Assembly (NCBI GenBank): GCA_000806015.1 | Contig: JWKY01000001.1 | Span: forward strand, 107,569 to 157,453 | Reading direction: 5' to 3' | From: an archaeon GW2011_AR19 | GTDB lineage: Archaea > Nanobdellota > Nanobdellia > Pacearchaeales > GW2011-AR1 | DNA length: 49,885 bases | Shown here: positions 30,358 to 40,764 of the stretch, piece by piece | How the letters are laid out: each line of letters starts with the position of its first letter | Numbering within the stretch: the stretch's first letter is position 1 | The notes under the pieces: generated by a model | Database searches by the model: none | What the model saw: only the letters and a program-made list of their open reading frames with translations | What the model was told of the DNA's origin: nothing | Position numbers and translations under genes: made by a program

Positions 30358-33300
30358 AAATTTAAAAAAACAAGTTGATGGAGTTTATGAAATGGCCGGC
30401 GAAGCCAGAGCAAAGGGTTTTGACCCCGCTGATGAAGTTGAGATTCCTCTGGCAATGTCTATGGCTGAAAAAGTTGTTGGTTTAATTTCTACAATTTACC
30501 CGCAAATGAAAAATTCAGAAATTTCAAAAAGAATTTTAGAATTAGAAAAAGAATATGGGAAATTAGATTCTACAATTGTTTTTAAGATTGCAGAAGAAGT
30601 TGCGCATCAAAAATTTTGCAGTTTTAATAATTTAATTGAAGCTATGGATGCCGGCATTAGGGTGGGTTTTACATACGCCACTTTAGCAGTTGTTTCATCG
30701 CCCATTGAAGGATTTACGGGTTTAAAAGTCAGAAAAACAAGAGATGATAAAGATTATATTGAGGCAAGTTTTTCCGGTCCAATCAGGTCTGCCGGAACCA
30801 GCGCATCTTGTCTCGTCTTAATGTTAATTGATTATATCAGGGAGTTGTTTGGTTTTGCAAAATACGATCCTACTAACGATGAAATAAAAAGAACTTATGC
30901 GGAATTATCTCATTTTCACGACCGTATAACTAATTTGCAATATATGCCTACAGAAGAAGAGGCTCTTTTTTTAGCAGGAAATCTTCCTATACAGATTGCA
31001 GGAGAACCTTCTGAAAAAATAGAAGTTCCGAATTACAAAAACTTGCCAAGAGTTGATACGAATTATTTGCGGAGCGGGTTTTGTCTTATTTTAGCAGAGG
31101 GACTGGCGCAAAAAGCAGCTAAAGGATTTAGATTGCTGGAGAATGCAAAAAAAAATGGAATTAAATCAACCGGGTTTAATTGGTTAAAAGAATATGTGGA
31201 CTTGCATGAAAAGCACAGTATTAAAGCAGATAAAAAAGGAGATATTCCCGTATATATTAAAGACATCGTCGCCGGAAGACCAGTTTATGGACATCCTAAA
31301 AAATCCGGAGGGTTTAGATTTAGATACGGAAGATCAAGAATTTCCGGTTTTAGCGCAGTTTCTTTGCATCCCGCCACGATGGGCATTACAGATAATTTTA
31401 TTGCAACAGGGACGCAATTAAAACTTGAACGCCCTACAAAAGGATGCACAGTTACTCCCTGCGATTCTATTGATGGTCCTATTATTAAATTATTTGATGG
31501 CAGTGTTAAAAAATTAGAAACTAAAAAAGAAGCAGAAAAATTTTATAAAGATACTGAAGAGATAATTTATCTTGGAGATATTTTATTTCCTTTTAGCGAC
31601 GTTATCAACAGAAACGCTGATTTAATCAGACCGGGATATGTGGAAGAATGGTGGAATTTAGAAATTAAGGAAAAGAATCAAAATTTTGAGATTGATTATT
31701 TGAATGTTGAATTTGAAAAAGCTTTAGAATTAAGCAAGCAGTATCAGATTCCCCTCCATCCAAAATATATTTTTTTTTGGACACAAATTTCCCGAGAAGA
31801 ATTCAGCGGATTAATTAATTGGCTGCATTGCTCCTGGATTGACGGGAAGATTATTCTGCCTTATAATAAAACAGAAAAAATAAAATTCGCTATTGGAAAA
31901 AGGGCTTTGGAGTTAATTGGAATAGAACATGAAGTCAGCATTGAAAATGTTATTTTAAGCAAAGAAAATAGCAAAGCTTTGCTGACAAATTTTGGAGTGG
32001 ATTATAAAATTATTGATAGCGCTGAAAAAATTTTTTTAAAAGATTATTTTAATGCAACAAAATTTAATGAATTTAATAATTATTCCAGCGTTTTAGAAAT
32101 TGTGAATAATCTTTCTGATTTCATCATTAAAGATAAGGCAGGGGAATTTATTGGTTCAAGAATGGGCCGTCCGGAAAAAGCAAAATTAAGAAAATTAAAA
32201 GGAAGCCCAAATGTTCTTTTTCCGGTTAGTAAGGAGGGGGGAAGATTAAGGAGCATTCAAACTGCCTGTGAAGTTGGAAAAGTTAAAAGCATTTTTCCAA
32301 TTTATTTTTGTGAAGATTGCAAAAAAGAAATAATTTATCCGTATTGCGAAGATTGCGGGAGAAAGACAAAAAAAATGTATTTTTATCATACTAATAATGA
32401 AAAATCTTTTGATAATTTGAAAGAAAATTTAAAAGGACTTTCTTATTGCGCTCAGAATTTAGATATTAATTATTATTTTAATAAAGCTGCAGCAAAACTG
32501 GGTTTGAAAAAAAACGAAATTCCTCCATTAATCAAAGGTATTCGCGGGACTTCTTCTAAAAATCATGCCGCCGAAAATTTAGCTAAAGGTATTTTGAGGG
32601 CGAAATATGCTCTGCAGGTGAATAAAGACGGAACTATCAGGATGGATGCTACTGAACTTCCTTTAATTTGTTTTAAACCAAAAGAAATTTCTGTTAGTGT
32701 TGAAAAACTTTTGGAATTAGGATATGACGAAGACATTTACGGGAAACCTCTGGAAAATTTAAATCAGATTTTAGAATTAATGCCTCACGATGTTATACTT
32801 CCCTGCTGTAAAAACTCTTTAGATGAAAAAGCAGATGATGTTTTTCTTAAGGTCACAAAATTTGTAGACAGCGAATTAGAGAAATTTTATGGATTAAAAA
32901 GTTTTTATAAACTTAAATCAAAAGATGGATTAATTGGACAGCTTGGTGTTTGTATGGCCCCGCATAATTGCGCGGGAGTTATTTGCAGGTTTATTGGTTT
33001 TTCAAATACTCAGGGATTGTTGGCAAGCCCATATATGCATGCAGCTATTCGCCGCGACTGTGATGGCGATGAAACTTCGATTATGCTTTTAGGAGATGTT
33101 TTGCTTAATTTTTCAAGAGAATTTTTACCTGCCCATAGAGGGGGAACTCAAGATGCGCCGCTTGTTTTAAATGCAAAAATTGATGCAGGGGAAGTTGATG
33201 ACCAGATTTTGGATTTTGAGGTTTTAGGAAAACATGAATTATATCCTCTTGAATTATATAGAAAAGCAGAAAAAAGATTGCGTTCTTCGGAAGTTAGCGA

Positions 33301-33820
33301 GGTGAAGACCATTAAAGAAGTTTTGAAGATTGGCGGAGACGCATTTAAAGGAATTGGATTTACCCACGACACTGAAAATTTAAATGAAGGAGTTTTATGT
33401 TCTTCTTATAAACTTTTACCGACGATGCAGGAGAAAGTCCGTCGTCAGATGGAATTAGTTGAAAAATTAAGAAGCGCAGATACTTCCGATGTTGCAAGAA
33501 TGATTATTGAAAGACATTTTATCAGAGATATGCGGGGAAATTTAAGAGGATTTTCAACACAAGAGTTTAGGTGTGTTAAATGCAATGAAATTGTCAGAAG
33601 ACCGCCTTTAGAAGGAGCATGTCCCGTTTGCAGAGGAAAATTAATTTTTACAATAAATGAAGGCGGGATTAAAAAATATTTAGAGCCGGCATTAGATTTA
33701 GCCGCAAGATATAATTTATCTCCTTATTTAAAACAAAATTTAGAATTAGTCAAAAGATATATTGAATCTATTTTTGGAAGGGAAATAGAAAAACAAGAAA
33801 AAATTGAAAGGTGGTTTTGA
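30335..33820 (+). CDS. polC: DNA polymerase D large subunit DP2
   Basis: Catalytic subunit of PolD, an RNA-polymerase-like two-barrel enzyme. The active-site loop is AIRRDCDGDETSIML (catalytic Asp near 907-911). Zinc modules are CEDCKKEIIYPYCEDCG (near 659) and CVKCNEIVRRPPLEGACPVC (near 1079). At 1161 residues it is full length with no intein. It ends EIEKQEKIERWF, probably without a long PIP tail. Third replication gene in this cluster. Confidence 0.96.
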   Translation: MNTQTYFENLKKQVDGVYEMAGEARAKGFDPADEVEIPLAMSMAEKVVGLISTIYPQMKNSEISKRILELEKEYGKLDSTIVFKIAEEVAHQKFCSFNNLIEAMDAGIRVGFTYATLAVVSSPIEGFTGLKVRKTRDDKDYIEASFSGPIRSAGTSASCLVLMLIDYIRELFGFAKYDPTNDEIKRTYAELSHFHDRITNLQYMPTEEEALFLAGNLPIQIAGEPSEKIEVPNYKNLPRVDTNYLRSGFCLILAEGLAQKAAKGFRLLENAKKNGIKSTGFNWLKEYVDLHEKHSIKADKKGDIPVYIKDIVAGRPVYGHPKKSGGFRFRYGRSRISGFSAVSLHPATMGITDNFIATGTQLKLERPTKGCTVTPCDSIDGPIIKLFDGSVKKLETKKEAEKFYKDTEEIIYLGDILFPFSDVINRNADLIRPGYVEEWWNLEIKEKNQNFEIDYLNVEFEKALELSKQYQIPLHPKYIFFWTQISREEFSGLINWLHCSWIDGKIILPYNKTEKIKFAIGKRALELIGIEHEVSIENVILSKENSKALLTNFGVDYKIIDSAEKIFLKDYFNATKFNEFNNYSSVLEIVNNLSDFIIKDKAGEFIGSRMGRPEKAKLRKLKGSPNVLFPVSKEGGRLRSIQTACEVGKVKSIFPIYFCEDCKKEIIYPYCEDCGRKTKKMYFYHTNNEKSFDNLKENLKGLSYCAQNLDINYYFNKAAAKLGLKKNEIPPLIKGIRGTSSKNHAAENLAKGILRAKYALQVNKDGTIRMDATELPLICFKPKEISVSVEKLLELGYDEDIYGKPLENLNQILELMPHDVILPCCKNSLDEKADDVFLKVTKFVDSELEKFYGLKSFYKLKSKDGLIGQLGVCMAPHNCAGVICRFIGFSNTQGLLASPYMHAAIRRDCDGDETSIMLLGDVLLNFSREFLPAHRGGTQDAPLVLNAKIDAGEVDDQILDFEVLGKHELYPLELYRKAEKRLRSSEVSEVKTIKEVLKIGGDAFKGIGFTHDTENLNEGVLCSSYKLLPTMQEKVRRQMELVEKLRSADTSDVARMIIERHFIRDMRGNLRGFSTQEFRCVKCNEIVRRPPLEGACPVCRGKLIFTINEGGIKKYLEPALDLAARYNLSPYLKQNLELVKRYIESIFGREIEKQEKIERWF

Positions 33821-33853
33821 AAGATTTAAAAACTCATTTCCCTTAATCTATTT

Positions 33854-34150
33854 ATGAAAAAGGGTGCAAGGAGCGCAAAAACTGAAAATAAAGGATTTGT
33901 TTGGTTTTCTTTGAGAATTAGTTTTTATGTTATGCTCTTGTTATTAGCATTATCCTTTCTTAATAATGTAATATTTATTATTCTTTCAATATTTGTCATT
34001 CTTTTATCAATATTTGCAATAATAATTTCAATAACCCATTTATATATTTATAAAAGAAAAACATTTCCAATTATTGTATTAATTATCTCAGTTCTTTCAT
34101 TATTAACTATATTATTTTTTTATGTAGGATTACTTAGCGAAGTGGCATAA
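33854..34150 (+). CDS. Small membrane protein, 98 aa
   Basis: Three hydrophobic segments (about residues 17-36, 36-62 and 72-95) after a basic N-terminus (MKKGARSAKTENKG). No catalytic or metal motifs. Unknown family. It follows polC by 33 bases and may share its transcript. Confidence 0.55.
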   Translation: MKKGARSAKTENKGFVWFSLRISFYVMLLLLALSFLNNVIFIILSIFVILLSIFAIIISITHLYIYKRKTFPIIVLIISVLSLLTILFFYVGLLSEVA

Positions 34151-34237
34151 TTAGAATAAATAGAAAAAGAATTAAAGTTTTTAAATCTAAATTCTTTTAT
34201 GAATATCTGATTAAATTTAGAGAATTTGAAATGAAAA

Positions 34238-34840
34238 ATGATGAGGAAGGAACAAGGAAAATTAAAAGCGAATAAGGGAGATGATTATAATGTTCCAATT
34301 TGGACAATTTTCTCAGTTGCAGTTATTGCTTTGTTTGTGAATCTTTATCATTTTTGGACAGCTAAGGATATAGCAGAATTTGTAAAAATTATGCAATTAT
34401 TTTTTGGGTTTGTAAGTTTAGTTTATTTAGCGTTGTTAATTGAAGGATTTAGTCAAAAAAAATTGTCCTGTGAAATAGAATTAAAATACAAGTTAAACTA
34501 TATCAGTGCAGAGTGGATTTTTGAATTTTTTATTTTTTTGCCTTTGTTATTAATTTACGATTTTAGTATTTTTAATCTTGTAAATATCTTTCCTCAAATC
34601 AAATTGGGCATATTTATTTTAATGATATTAATTACAACGATTATAATTATTAATTGGATAAGAAGAAATTGTGCGAGAGTAATTAAGAAAAATAGAGAAA
34701 AGATTAATGAAGTAAAATTACCTTTTGATAAATTTATTTATTGGTTTTTAATTATTATTTTAATCTTATTGCTTTTGATAATTTTATTTTCTCTTGTGCA
34801 AATGCTCGGATTTTTTAGAATATTATCACAAACAGCTTAA
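34238..34840 (+). CDS. Polytopic membrane protein, 200 aa
   Basis: About five membrane segments (22-42, 54-72, 92-112, 122-142, 168-192) separated by short charged loops. No motifs recognised. It could start at Met2. A TATA-like TTTTTAAATC stands upstream (34176-34190). Confidence 0.6.
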   Translation: MMRKEQGKLKANKGDDYNVPIWTIFSVAVIALFVNLYHFWTAKDIAEFVKIMQLFFGFVSLVYLALLIEGFSQKKLSCEIELKYKLNYISAEWIFEFFIFLPLLLIYDFSIFNLVNIFPQIKLGIFILMILITTIIIINWIRRNCARVIKKNREKINEVKLPFDKFIYWFLIIILILLLLIILFSLVQMLGFFRILSQTA

Positions 34841-34913
34841 TTAATATTGATTAATTCAATTTCTAAAATTCATCAACAAAATAATTTAATTTATTTCTAA
34901 GAAATCTTTTTAT

Positions 34914-35432
34914 TTAAGCCAAAGAATCATCTCTAACACATCTCACTTCATAATCTTTTTTGAAATCTTGGGAAATTCCCTCATAACCTGTTTTGAAATA
35001 AACAAACCAGTGAGTTCCTTTTGTTTTGGGATATTCAGTTGCTGTCCAATAATAATCGGTTTGAGTATCTGTAAAAAATGCGGTGTCAATTGTAACCTGT
35101 TCTGGAGGAACTGTTATAACTAAACTTTTTAACTCATTTACTTTTGGAAGCCTCCAATCATCTTTTTTTCCTAATTCTAAATTATTACAATAATCATTTG
35201 CATCCTGCCAGTTTTTTGCAGGCTCGGGTTTTGCGCTTTTTTGCCAGCATAAATTTTCTTCCCCATAAAAGATAGTTCCCTGTCCGCAATCTTTTACTTT
35301 TAAATTTTCATTTGTTACATTGCCTGTTTTTTCTTGAGGAAAAAGAAGCATTAAGACAATGACTGCAATTACCATCACAAAAATTGCAGTTAGGATATTT
35401 TTGATTTTCATGTTTTTATTAAGATAAATCAT
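34914..35432 (-). CDS. Membrane-anchored DUF1566 (Lcl C-terminal-like) protein
   Basis: 172 residues. An N-terminal membrane anchor (about 10-30, ILTAIFVMVIAVIVLMLLF) is followed by an extracellular DUF1566 domain: NWQDANDYCNNLELGKKDDWRLPKVNELKSL, YYWTATEYP, and VRCVRDD at the end. This fold is C-type-lectin-like. The likely start is Met8. A paralogue lies at 39227-39730. Probable surface-exposed binding protein. Confidence 0.8.
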   Translation of the reverse strand: MIYLNKNMKIKNILTAIFVMVIAVIVLMLLFPQEKTGNVTNENLKVKDCGQGTIFYGEENLCWQKSAKPEPAKNWQDANDYCNNLELGKKDDWRLPKVNELKSLVITVPPEQVTIDTAFFTDTQTDYYWTATEYPKTKGTHWFVYFKTGYEGISQDFKKDYEVRCVRDDSLA

Positions 35433-35503
35433 TTAATAAATGTTTTTGCGCTGAGATATTATTACCTGTAGGGAATTATATTTTGGGTTTTTTTAAAGAA
35501 GAT

Positions 35504-36712
35504 TTAGATTCCCCACAAATAAAACAAAATCGTCGGAATCAGCAAACACCCCATCATATTTGTTCTTTTTACATCAAGAGAAAGGCAGTAAATTCCCGTG
35601 AAAGTTGAAAGAATTAAAATTAATAATCCCAAAAATCCAGAAACCAAAAAAACAATTACCATTAAAATTATTAAAGCAATTTTTGAAAACAGAGAATAAT
35701 TTATCTGATTTATTTTTGATGAAAATATTTTTGCTAAATATTTTGTTGTGAAAAACGCAAGAATTCCTGAAATTAAAATTGAGATTAAAATTAAAATTAA
35801 TGTTTTCAAGGACAAACTTCCAAGAAGCTGTTCAACTGCATATGCTGCGCCTGTTCTTGTTTTTGAAATTAAATAAAGAGTAATAAATGAAAATCCCATG
35901 ACGAGAATATTTGTTGCTCCGAGGAGAATAAGAAAACTTTTATTGTTGTTTTTATTTGAATTTGTAATCGTATGTCCGAGTATTGCTGCCTGTCCGCTTC
36001 CAAGAGCCGGAAGAAAACCACATAAGGGACTTGAAATCAGGGCTCCAAGAACTGGTTTAAAAATTTTCTTTTTTTCAAATTGAAATTCTGTTTTTTGCTC
36101 CGGAATTTGCGGTCTGTTTTTTATACTCATTAACAGCATTGAACTTCCAAATAATCCAGTCAGCAATGGCAAAAGCGGTTCTTTTAATTCCTGAAGATTT
36201 AAAACGCCAAATCCTAAAATTCCTGTTAATAAAAAAACAAAAAATGCAGAAAATTTATTTTTTTCCATTAAAATAAGAATCCCGGAAACTGCAATTAAAA
36301 TATATGGAATTATATTTTTTGTCAGCGTATAAATTTTTGGAAAAAACCAGAGAGAGGGATAAAAAATTAAAATAAGAATAAAAACGGCAGCTAAGCTTCC
36401 GTAAGCCGTCAGCATTATAGCTTCATAACCCTCTCCTTTTTTCAAAAGTTCGTGTCCGGGCAAAACTGAAAGTTCTGTATCAGTGTCAGGACATCCCAAA
36501 AAAATGCTTGGAATAAAATCAATAAATATATGCGTAATTGCTATTGCGACGATAAATATTACAAGATATAATGGATTTATATTAAAAAGAAGTGTTGAAG
36601 AGAGTGAAATTAAAAAAACTCCGATGAGATTTACATGAATTCCCGGAATTAATCCTGTGAAGACGCCAAAAAAAGTTCCTGTAAAAATCGCCAAAAGAAT
36701 TTGAAGGAGCAT
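35504..36712 (-). CDS. TctA-family membrane transporter (archaeal COG1784 type)
   Basis: 402 residues with about ten hydrophobic segments. The paired glycine motifs of the TctA family are present: GVFTGLIPGIHVN near 17-29 and its repeat CGFLPALGSGQAA near 233. GCPDTDTELSVLPGHELLKKGEG (near 73) is typical of the archaeal branch. No TctB/TctC partner is nearby, so the substrate and partner are unknown. Confidence 0.85.
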   Translation of the reverse strand: MLLQILLAIFTGTFFGVFTGLIPGIHVNLIGVFLISLSSTLLFNINPLYLVIFIVAIAITHIFIDFIPSIFLGCPDTDTELSVLPGHELLKKGEGYEAIMLTAYGSLAAVFILILIFYPSLWFFPKIYTLTKNIIPYILIAVSGILILMEKNKFSAFFVFLLTGILGFGVLNLQELKEPLLPLLTGLFGSSMLLMSIKNRPQIPEQKTEFQFEKKKIFKPVLGALISSPLCGFLPALGSGQAAILGHTITNSNKNNNKSFLILLGATNILVMGFSFITLYLISKTRTGAAYAVEQLLGSLSLKTLILILISILISGILAFFTTKYLAKIFSSKINQINYSLFSKIALIILMVIVFLVSGFLGLLILILSTFTGIYCLSLDVKRTNMMGCLLIPTILFYLWGI

Positions 36713-36841
36713 TTTATTTTAAAAGAATTTTCGCTTTTTAGTTTTTTTGGGGTTTTTATATTTTAATTTTTTTGCAATTAAATTTATTTTATAATTTTGC
36801 AGTTCAATTAAATTTATAAACCTCTTTTTATTAAATTAAAT

Positions 36842-38731
36842 ATGCAAAAAAGGGGTTTGATAATTTTTAGTTTAATCTTTTTAATAAGTTTTGTTCTTCT
36901 TGCAAGTGTTTTTGCTCAAGATACAACTAATACAAATGTTGTTGAAAATAATTTACCTGTAGAAGTTCCTGAAAATACTTTGGCGTCTTCTGTAGGATAT
37001 GTTAGTCCAGAGGGGGGTGAAGTTGATTTAACTGAAGACGAGGAAGTTAATGTTTTAGTTAAAGAGGCAGAAGGATTTACTGAAGAATTAAGTGTTAAAG
37101 CTGGAATAACTCCTGATAGTGGAGCATATTTTATAGAAGATAAAATCCTTGCGCCTTTTAGAGATGATTCAGTTAATAGAGAGAGAAAAATTGCTGAAAT
37201 GCAAGAGATGATGCAAAAAGGAGATATAGAAGCTGCAAGAAAATCTTTTGAAAGATATCAAAGATATGCAGATGATTTTGAGAGAGAAGTTTCTCCTGAA
37301 GAAAGAGCAGAAGCATTAAGAAGTTCTCAAGCAATTAGGGGAGTTGCAATTAGAGAGATTGCGCAAAATATGCCTGCTGGAGAAAAAGATGAATTTGTCA
37401 GAGAGATAGTTTTAGGAGAAAAAGATATTGAAACTGCTGCAGAAATTGCTTCTAAAATATCTGAATTATGCTCGCAATTATCAAAATTAGATCCATCACA
37501 ATATGAAAAAGTTTGCAGAATAGAAGGAGATGCTCCTGACTGGAGAAAAAAACTTGATAAAGATTTAACAGAAGAGCAAAGAGCAGAGGCTTTAAAATTT
37601 GGAGAGATAATGTCGCAGTGTTTTGAAACTGCAGGACAGAATTGTAAATGCGAAGAAATTTCATATCCTGATTTTGCTGAAGCATGCTCTATTGCAGCGC
37701 CGTTAGCAACTGCATGTGAGATTGAAAATAATGAAGATGCTTGTGAACAATTAGATGATTTAGAAATGCCTGAACTTCCAGATTATTTGCAGGATATTAT
37801 GGATGAACTTGAAGGCGGAATGAGTGAAAGTAAATATGGGATGTTTCTTCCTCCTGAATGTGAAGATGCGGGAGCTAAATCACCAAAAGATTGCGCAAAA
37901 ATTATGATAAACACGCATGCTCCCGAAGAATGCAGACCAGCGCTTCTTGCTGCGAATGTTCAAAATGAAAGACAGGGAAGAGAAATTTGCGAAAAAATTA
38001 TGTTTGAACAAAATGCTCCTCCAGAATGTGTTGAGGCAGGAATTACAAATTCCGGAGAGTGCGGAAAATATATGTTTAAAGTAAATGCTCCGCAAGAATG
38101 CATTGACGCTGGAATGGATGGAAGTTCTAAAACTGATCCTATGGCTTGCAGAAAATTCATGGAAAGTCAATTTAGTGGAGAGGGACAAGGAGGATGCGCG
38201 CCTGGAACAGTTTGCGTTCCTGGAAGTCAGTGGGCACCTGGAACCGGACCAAACATGAGAAATTCAGGAGGAGATTGTAAAAGTATTTCGGACCCTATGA
38301 AAAGATTAGAATGTTATGAAGGAGCTACTCAGTATGTTCAGGGATATAGAAATGATTTTCAGGAAAATTTTAACAAAATAGATAGGCCGCAATTTGATGT
38401 AAATCGTCCCCAAGAATTTGAGCAAAGATATGAAGAAAGATTTAGACAAGATTATCAACAACCTTATCAGCAAGGGGATTTTCAAGGCGGACAATTTCAA
38501 CCTCCTCAGCAATTTCAACAACCGCAAGATTATCAGCAACAATATCCGCAACCAGGAACATATCAACAACCTCCTCAAGATTATCAGCAACCAACAACTA
38601 CAACAACAGAACCAGCAACAACGACTACTGATTCAGGAACTTCAAGCAGTGATGGAGGAAGTGAAGGAGGAAGCATTACAGGCGGAGTTATTTCTAATAG
38701 TGGGTTTTTAAGATATTGGTTTTTTGGATGA
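36842..38731 (+). CDS. Large secreted Cys-repeat, Gln-rich surface protein
   Basis: 629 residues. Signal peptide MQKRGLIIFSLIFLISFVLLASVFA. Middle region is helical and acidic. Residues about 335-445 hold four repeats of about 30 residues with paired Cys (PPECEDAG...DCAK, APEECRPA...EICEK, APPECVEAG...ECGK, APQECIDAG...ACRK). Then a Gln/Pro/Tyr-rich stretch (YQQPYQQGDFQ) and a Thr/Ser tract, ending SITGGVISNSGFLRYWFFG, a short hydrophobic tail. Likely a cell-surface structural protein; TGGVI-type ends recur in DPANN surface proteins. Confidence 0.7.
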   Translation: MQKRGLIIFSLIFLISFVLLASVFAQDTTNTNVVENNLPVEVPENTLASSVGYVSPEGGEVDLTEDEEVNVLVKEAEGFTEELSVKAGITPDSGAYFIEDKILAPFRDDSVNRERKIAEMQEMMQKGDIEAARKSFERYQRYADDFEREVSPEERAEALRSSQAIRGVAIREIAQNMPAGEKDEFVREIVLGEKDIETAAEIASKISELCSQLSKLDPSQYEKVCRIEGDAPDWRKKLDKDLTEEQRAEALKFGEIMSQCFETAGQNCKCEEISYPDFAEACSIAAPLATACEIENNEDACEQLDDLEMPELPDYLQDIMDELEGGMSESKYGMFLPPECEDAGAKSPKDCAKIMINTHAPEECRPALLAANVQNERQGREICEKIMFEQNAPPECVEAGITNSGECGKYMFKVNAPQECIDAGMDGSSKTDPMACRKFMESQFSGEGQGGCAPGTVCVPGSQWAPGTGPNMRNSGGDCKSISDPMKRLECYEGATQYVQGYRNDFQENFNKIDRPQFDVNRPQEFEQRYEERFRQDYQQPYQQGDFQGGQFQPPQQFQQPQDYQQQYPQPGTYQQPPQDYQQPTTTTTEPATTTTDSGTSSSDGGSEGGSITGGVISNSGFLRYWFFG

Positions 38732-38781
38732 TTTTTTTTTTTGAAAAAATATGAATAAATTTTTAATAGAGTGTTTAGTAA

Positions 38782-39225
38782 ATGAAAAATAAAAAATCAA
38801 AAGCAGTATTATCAAAAAAAGCAGGATGGATTATTTTAGCAATTTTAGTTATTCTTGACGCATCTCTTGATTTAATTTTTACAGGGGGAGCAGGGCTTCA
38901 AAGTCCAGTATGGGAGCCAATATCAAATTTTCTTAAAATAAATAATCCTCTTTTTTTAACCCCTCTTATTTTAATAATTTTTTATTTTGGAATTAAAGGC
39001 AGTGCTTGGCTTGCAAGAAAAGTTGATAAGGTTTCAATTAAATCAGAAGAATTAGTTTTAACCGCGTTAGTTCTTGTTTATGGTCTTTTTGATTTATGGC
39101 TTATTTTAGTTTATTTTTTTAATTTTAGTTTATTCAAAAGCCATTATTATTTAATTCCAATTTTAATTGTTATTGTATTAATTTATAGTTTGTGGGCTGA
39201 AAAGAAATTGAAAGAAAGTAGTTAA
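38782..39225 (+). CDS. Membrane protein, 147 aa
   Basis: Four hydrophobic segments (about 14-32, 55-72, 90-112, 120-140) and basic ends. No recognised motif. It converges with the DUF1566 gene with only 1 base between the stops. Confidence 0.55.
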   Translation: MKNKKSKAVLSKKAGWIILAILVILDASLDLIFTGGAGLQSPVWEPISNFLKINNPLFLTPLILIIFYFGIKGSAWLARKVDKVSIKSEELVLTALVLVYGLFDLWLILVYFFNFSLFKSHYYLIPILIVIVLIYSLWAEKKLKESS

Positions 39226-39226
39226 T

Positions 39227-39730
39227 TCAATCAAAAATCTCAATATTTTCCCTCACGCATTTAACTCCATAACCAGACCTAAAATCCGGCGCGTAATCTT
39301 TGTAATTTATTCTGAAGTCAATATATTTGTGAGATGTTTTAAATTCATGTGAGGTAGCTGTCCAAAAGTGTGTTTCATTTAAGAGAAAATTTCCTGTCTC
39401 TATTTCTTTTCTTATATCCCATGATTCTTTCAGCGTCGGTAATCTCCAGTTTGTGTGGTTTGCAAGAACCAAATTTTTACAATAATCATAAGCATCTGTC
39501 CAGTTGTCTGCTGATTCCGGCATTTGATATTTTTGCCAGCATAGTTCTCCAAAATTATAGAGTATAGTTTCATTTCCGCAATCTTCCAATATTTTTAATT
39601 TTCCTGATTCCTGAACAGCATTTCCTGAAATTTCTTTTTTATTGATTAATGAAATTAAAAGAATAATTGCCAGGATTATCAAAAATATCCATAAATAATT
39701 AAGAAAACTGGAGTCTTTTTTGCCTTGCAT
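39227..39730 (-). CDS. Membrane-anchored DUF1566 protein, paralogue
   Basis: 167 residues, same plan as 34914-35432: anchor (about 10-28, YLWIFLIILAIILLISLI), then a conserved DCGNETILYNFGELCWQKYQMPE lead matching DCGQGTIFYGEENLCWQKSAKPE in the paralogue, then NWTDAYDYCKNL, NWRLPTLKESW, HFWTATSHE and VKCVREN. The two probably bind different ligands at the cell surface. Confidence 0.8.
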   Translation of the reverse strand: MQGKKDSSFLNYLWIFLIILAIILLISLINKKEISGNAVQESGKLKILEDCGNETILYNFGELCWQKYQMPESADNWTDAYDYCKNLVLANHTNWRLPTLKESWDIRKEIETGNFLLNETHFWTATSHEFKTSHKYIDFRINYKDYAPDFRSGYGVKCVRENIEIFD

Positions 39731-39804
39731 AATTTTAAAATGAGGGAATTATTAATAAATATTTAGATAGTAAAGTTTAATAATCAAAATTCATTTTTTT
39801 TATA

Positions 39805-40764
39805 ATGGGGTTAAATAAAAAATTAGAATTAATAAAAAGAAATACAGGGGAAATTATTACAGAAGAGGATTTAATAGAATTATTAAAGAAAAAGAAAAAT
39901 CCAGTGGTTTATTGCGGATATGAGCCGAGCGGACCAATTCATCTTGGGCATTTTGTTACAATAATAAAATTAATGGATTTAGAAAAAGCAGGATTTAAAG
40001 TTAAAATTCTTTTGGCCGACATTCATGCAATGCTTAATAGAAAAGGCGACGAAGAAACTATAAAAAAAGAGATTGAGTTGTGGAAAAAAACAATTAAAGC
40101 AATTGGGATAAACGCGGAAATAATTTTAGGAAGTGATTTTCAGTTTTCAAAAGAATATCAGTTTGAAGTTATGAAATTATCGCAACATTCTACAATTAAG
40201 AGAGGGTTAAGGAGCATGCAGGAAATAGCAAGAGATATAGAAAATGCGACGATATCTCAATTATGGTATCCTTTAATGCAGGTTGCAGATATAAAATATT
40301 TGAAAGCAGATGTTGCTCTTGGAGGAATGGAGCAGAGAAAGGTGCACATGGTCGGAAAAGATTTGAAAAAGTTTCTTGATTATGATTTTATTGTTTTACA
40401 TACCCCATTAATAACTTCCTTAAAAGGACCCGGAGAAAAAATGTCAAAATCAGTTTTAGGAAGCGGAATAAGTGTAACAGACAGCTATGAAGAAATTAAA
40501 AGCACCTTAAAAGGAGCTTACTGCCCTGAAAAAGAAATTAAGGAAAATCCGATTTTGCAGATTGCTAAATTAATTATTTTTCCTAAATTTAATGCAATTG
40601 AAATAAAAAGAGATAAAAAGTTTGGCGGAGATTTAAAAATTAAAAATTATGAAGAGCTTGAAAAAATTTATTCCGACGGAAAATTGCATCCTATGGATTT
40701 AAAAAATGCCGTTGGAGAATATCTGGAAAAAATAATTGCACCAATTAGGAAAAATTTTAAATAA
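39805..40764 (+). CDS. tyrS: Tyrosyl-tRNA synthetase
   Basis: Class I aminoacyl-tRNA synthetase, 319 residues as in other archaea. The HIGH motif is HLGH (in YEPSGPIHLGH, near 45), the KMSKS motif is GEKMSKSV (near 212), and the tyrosine-pocket motif YPLMQVADIKYLKADVALGGMEQRKVHM is complete. Archaeal type without a C-terminal S4 domain. Confidence 0.95.
   Translation: MGLNKKLELIKRNTGEIITEEDLIELLKKKKNPVVYCGYEPSGPIHLGHFVTIIKLMDLEKAGFKVKILLADIHAMLNRKGDEETIKKEIELWKKTIKAIGINAEIILGSDFQFSKEYQFEVMKLSQHSTIKRGLRSMQEIARDIENATISQLWYPLMQVADIKYLKADVALGGMEQRKVHMVGKDLKKFLDYDFIVLHTPLITSLKGPGEKMSKSVLGSGISVTDSYEEIKSTLKGAYCPEKEIKENPILQIAKLIIFPKFNAIEIKRDKKFGGDLKIKNYEELEKIYSDGKLHPMDLKNAVGEYLEKIIAPIRKNFK

Noticed and set aside
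30335-33820. An intein in PolD DP2
   Set aside because: The length is normal and the active-site region runs without an insert.
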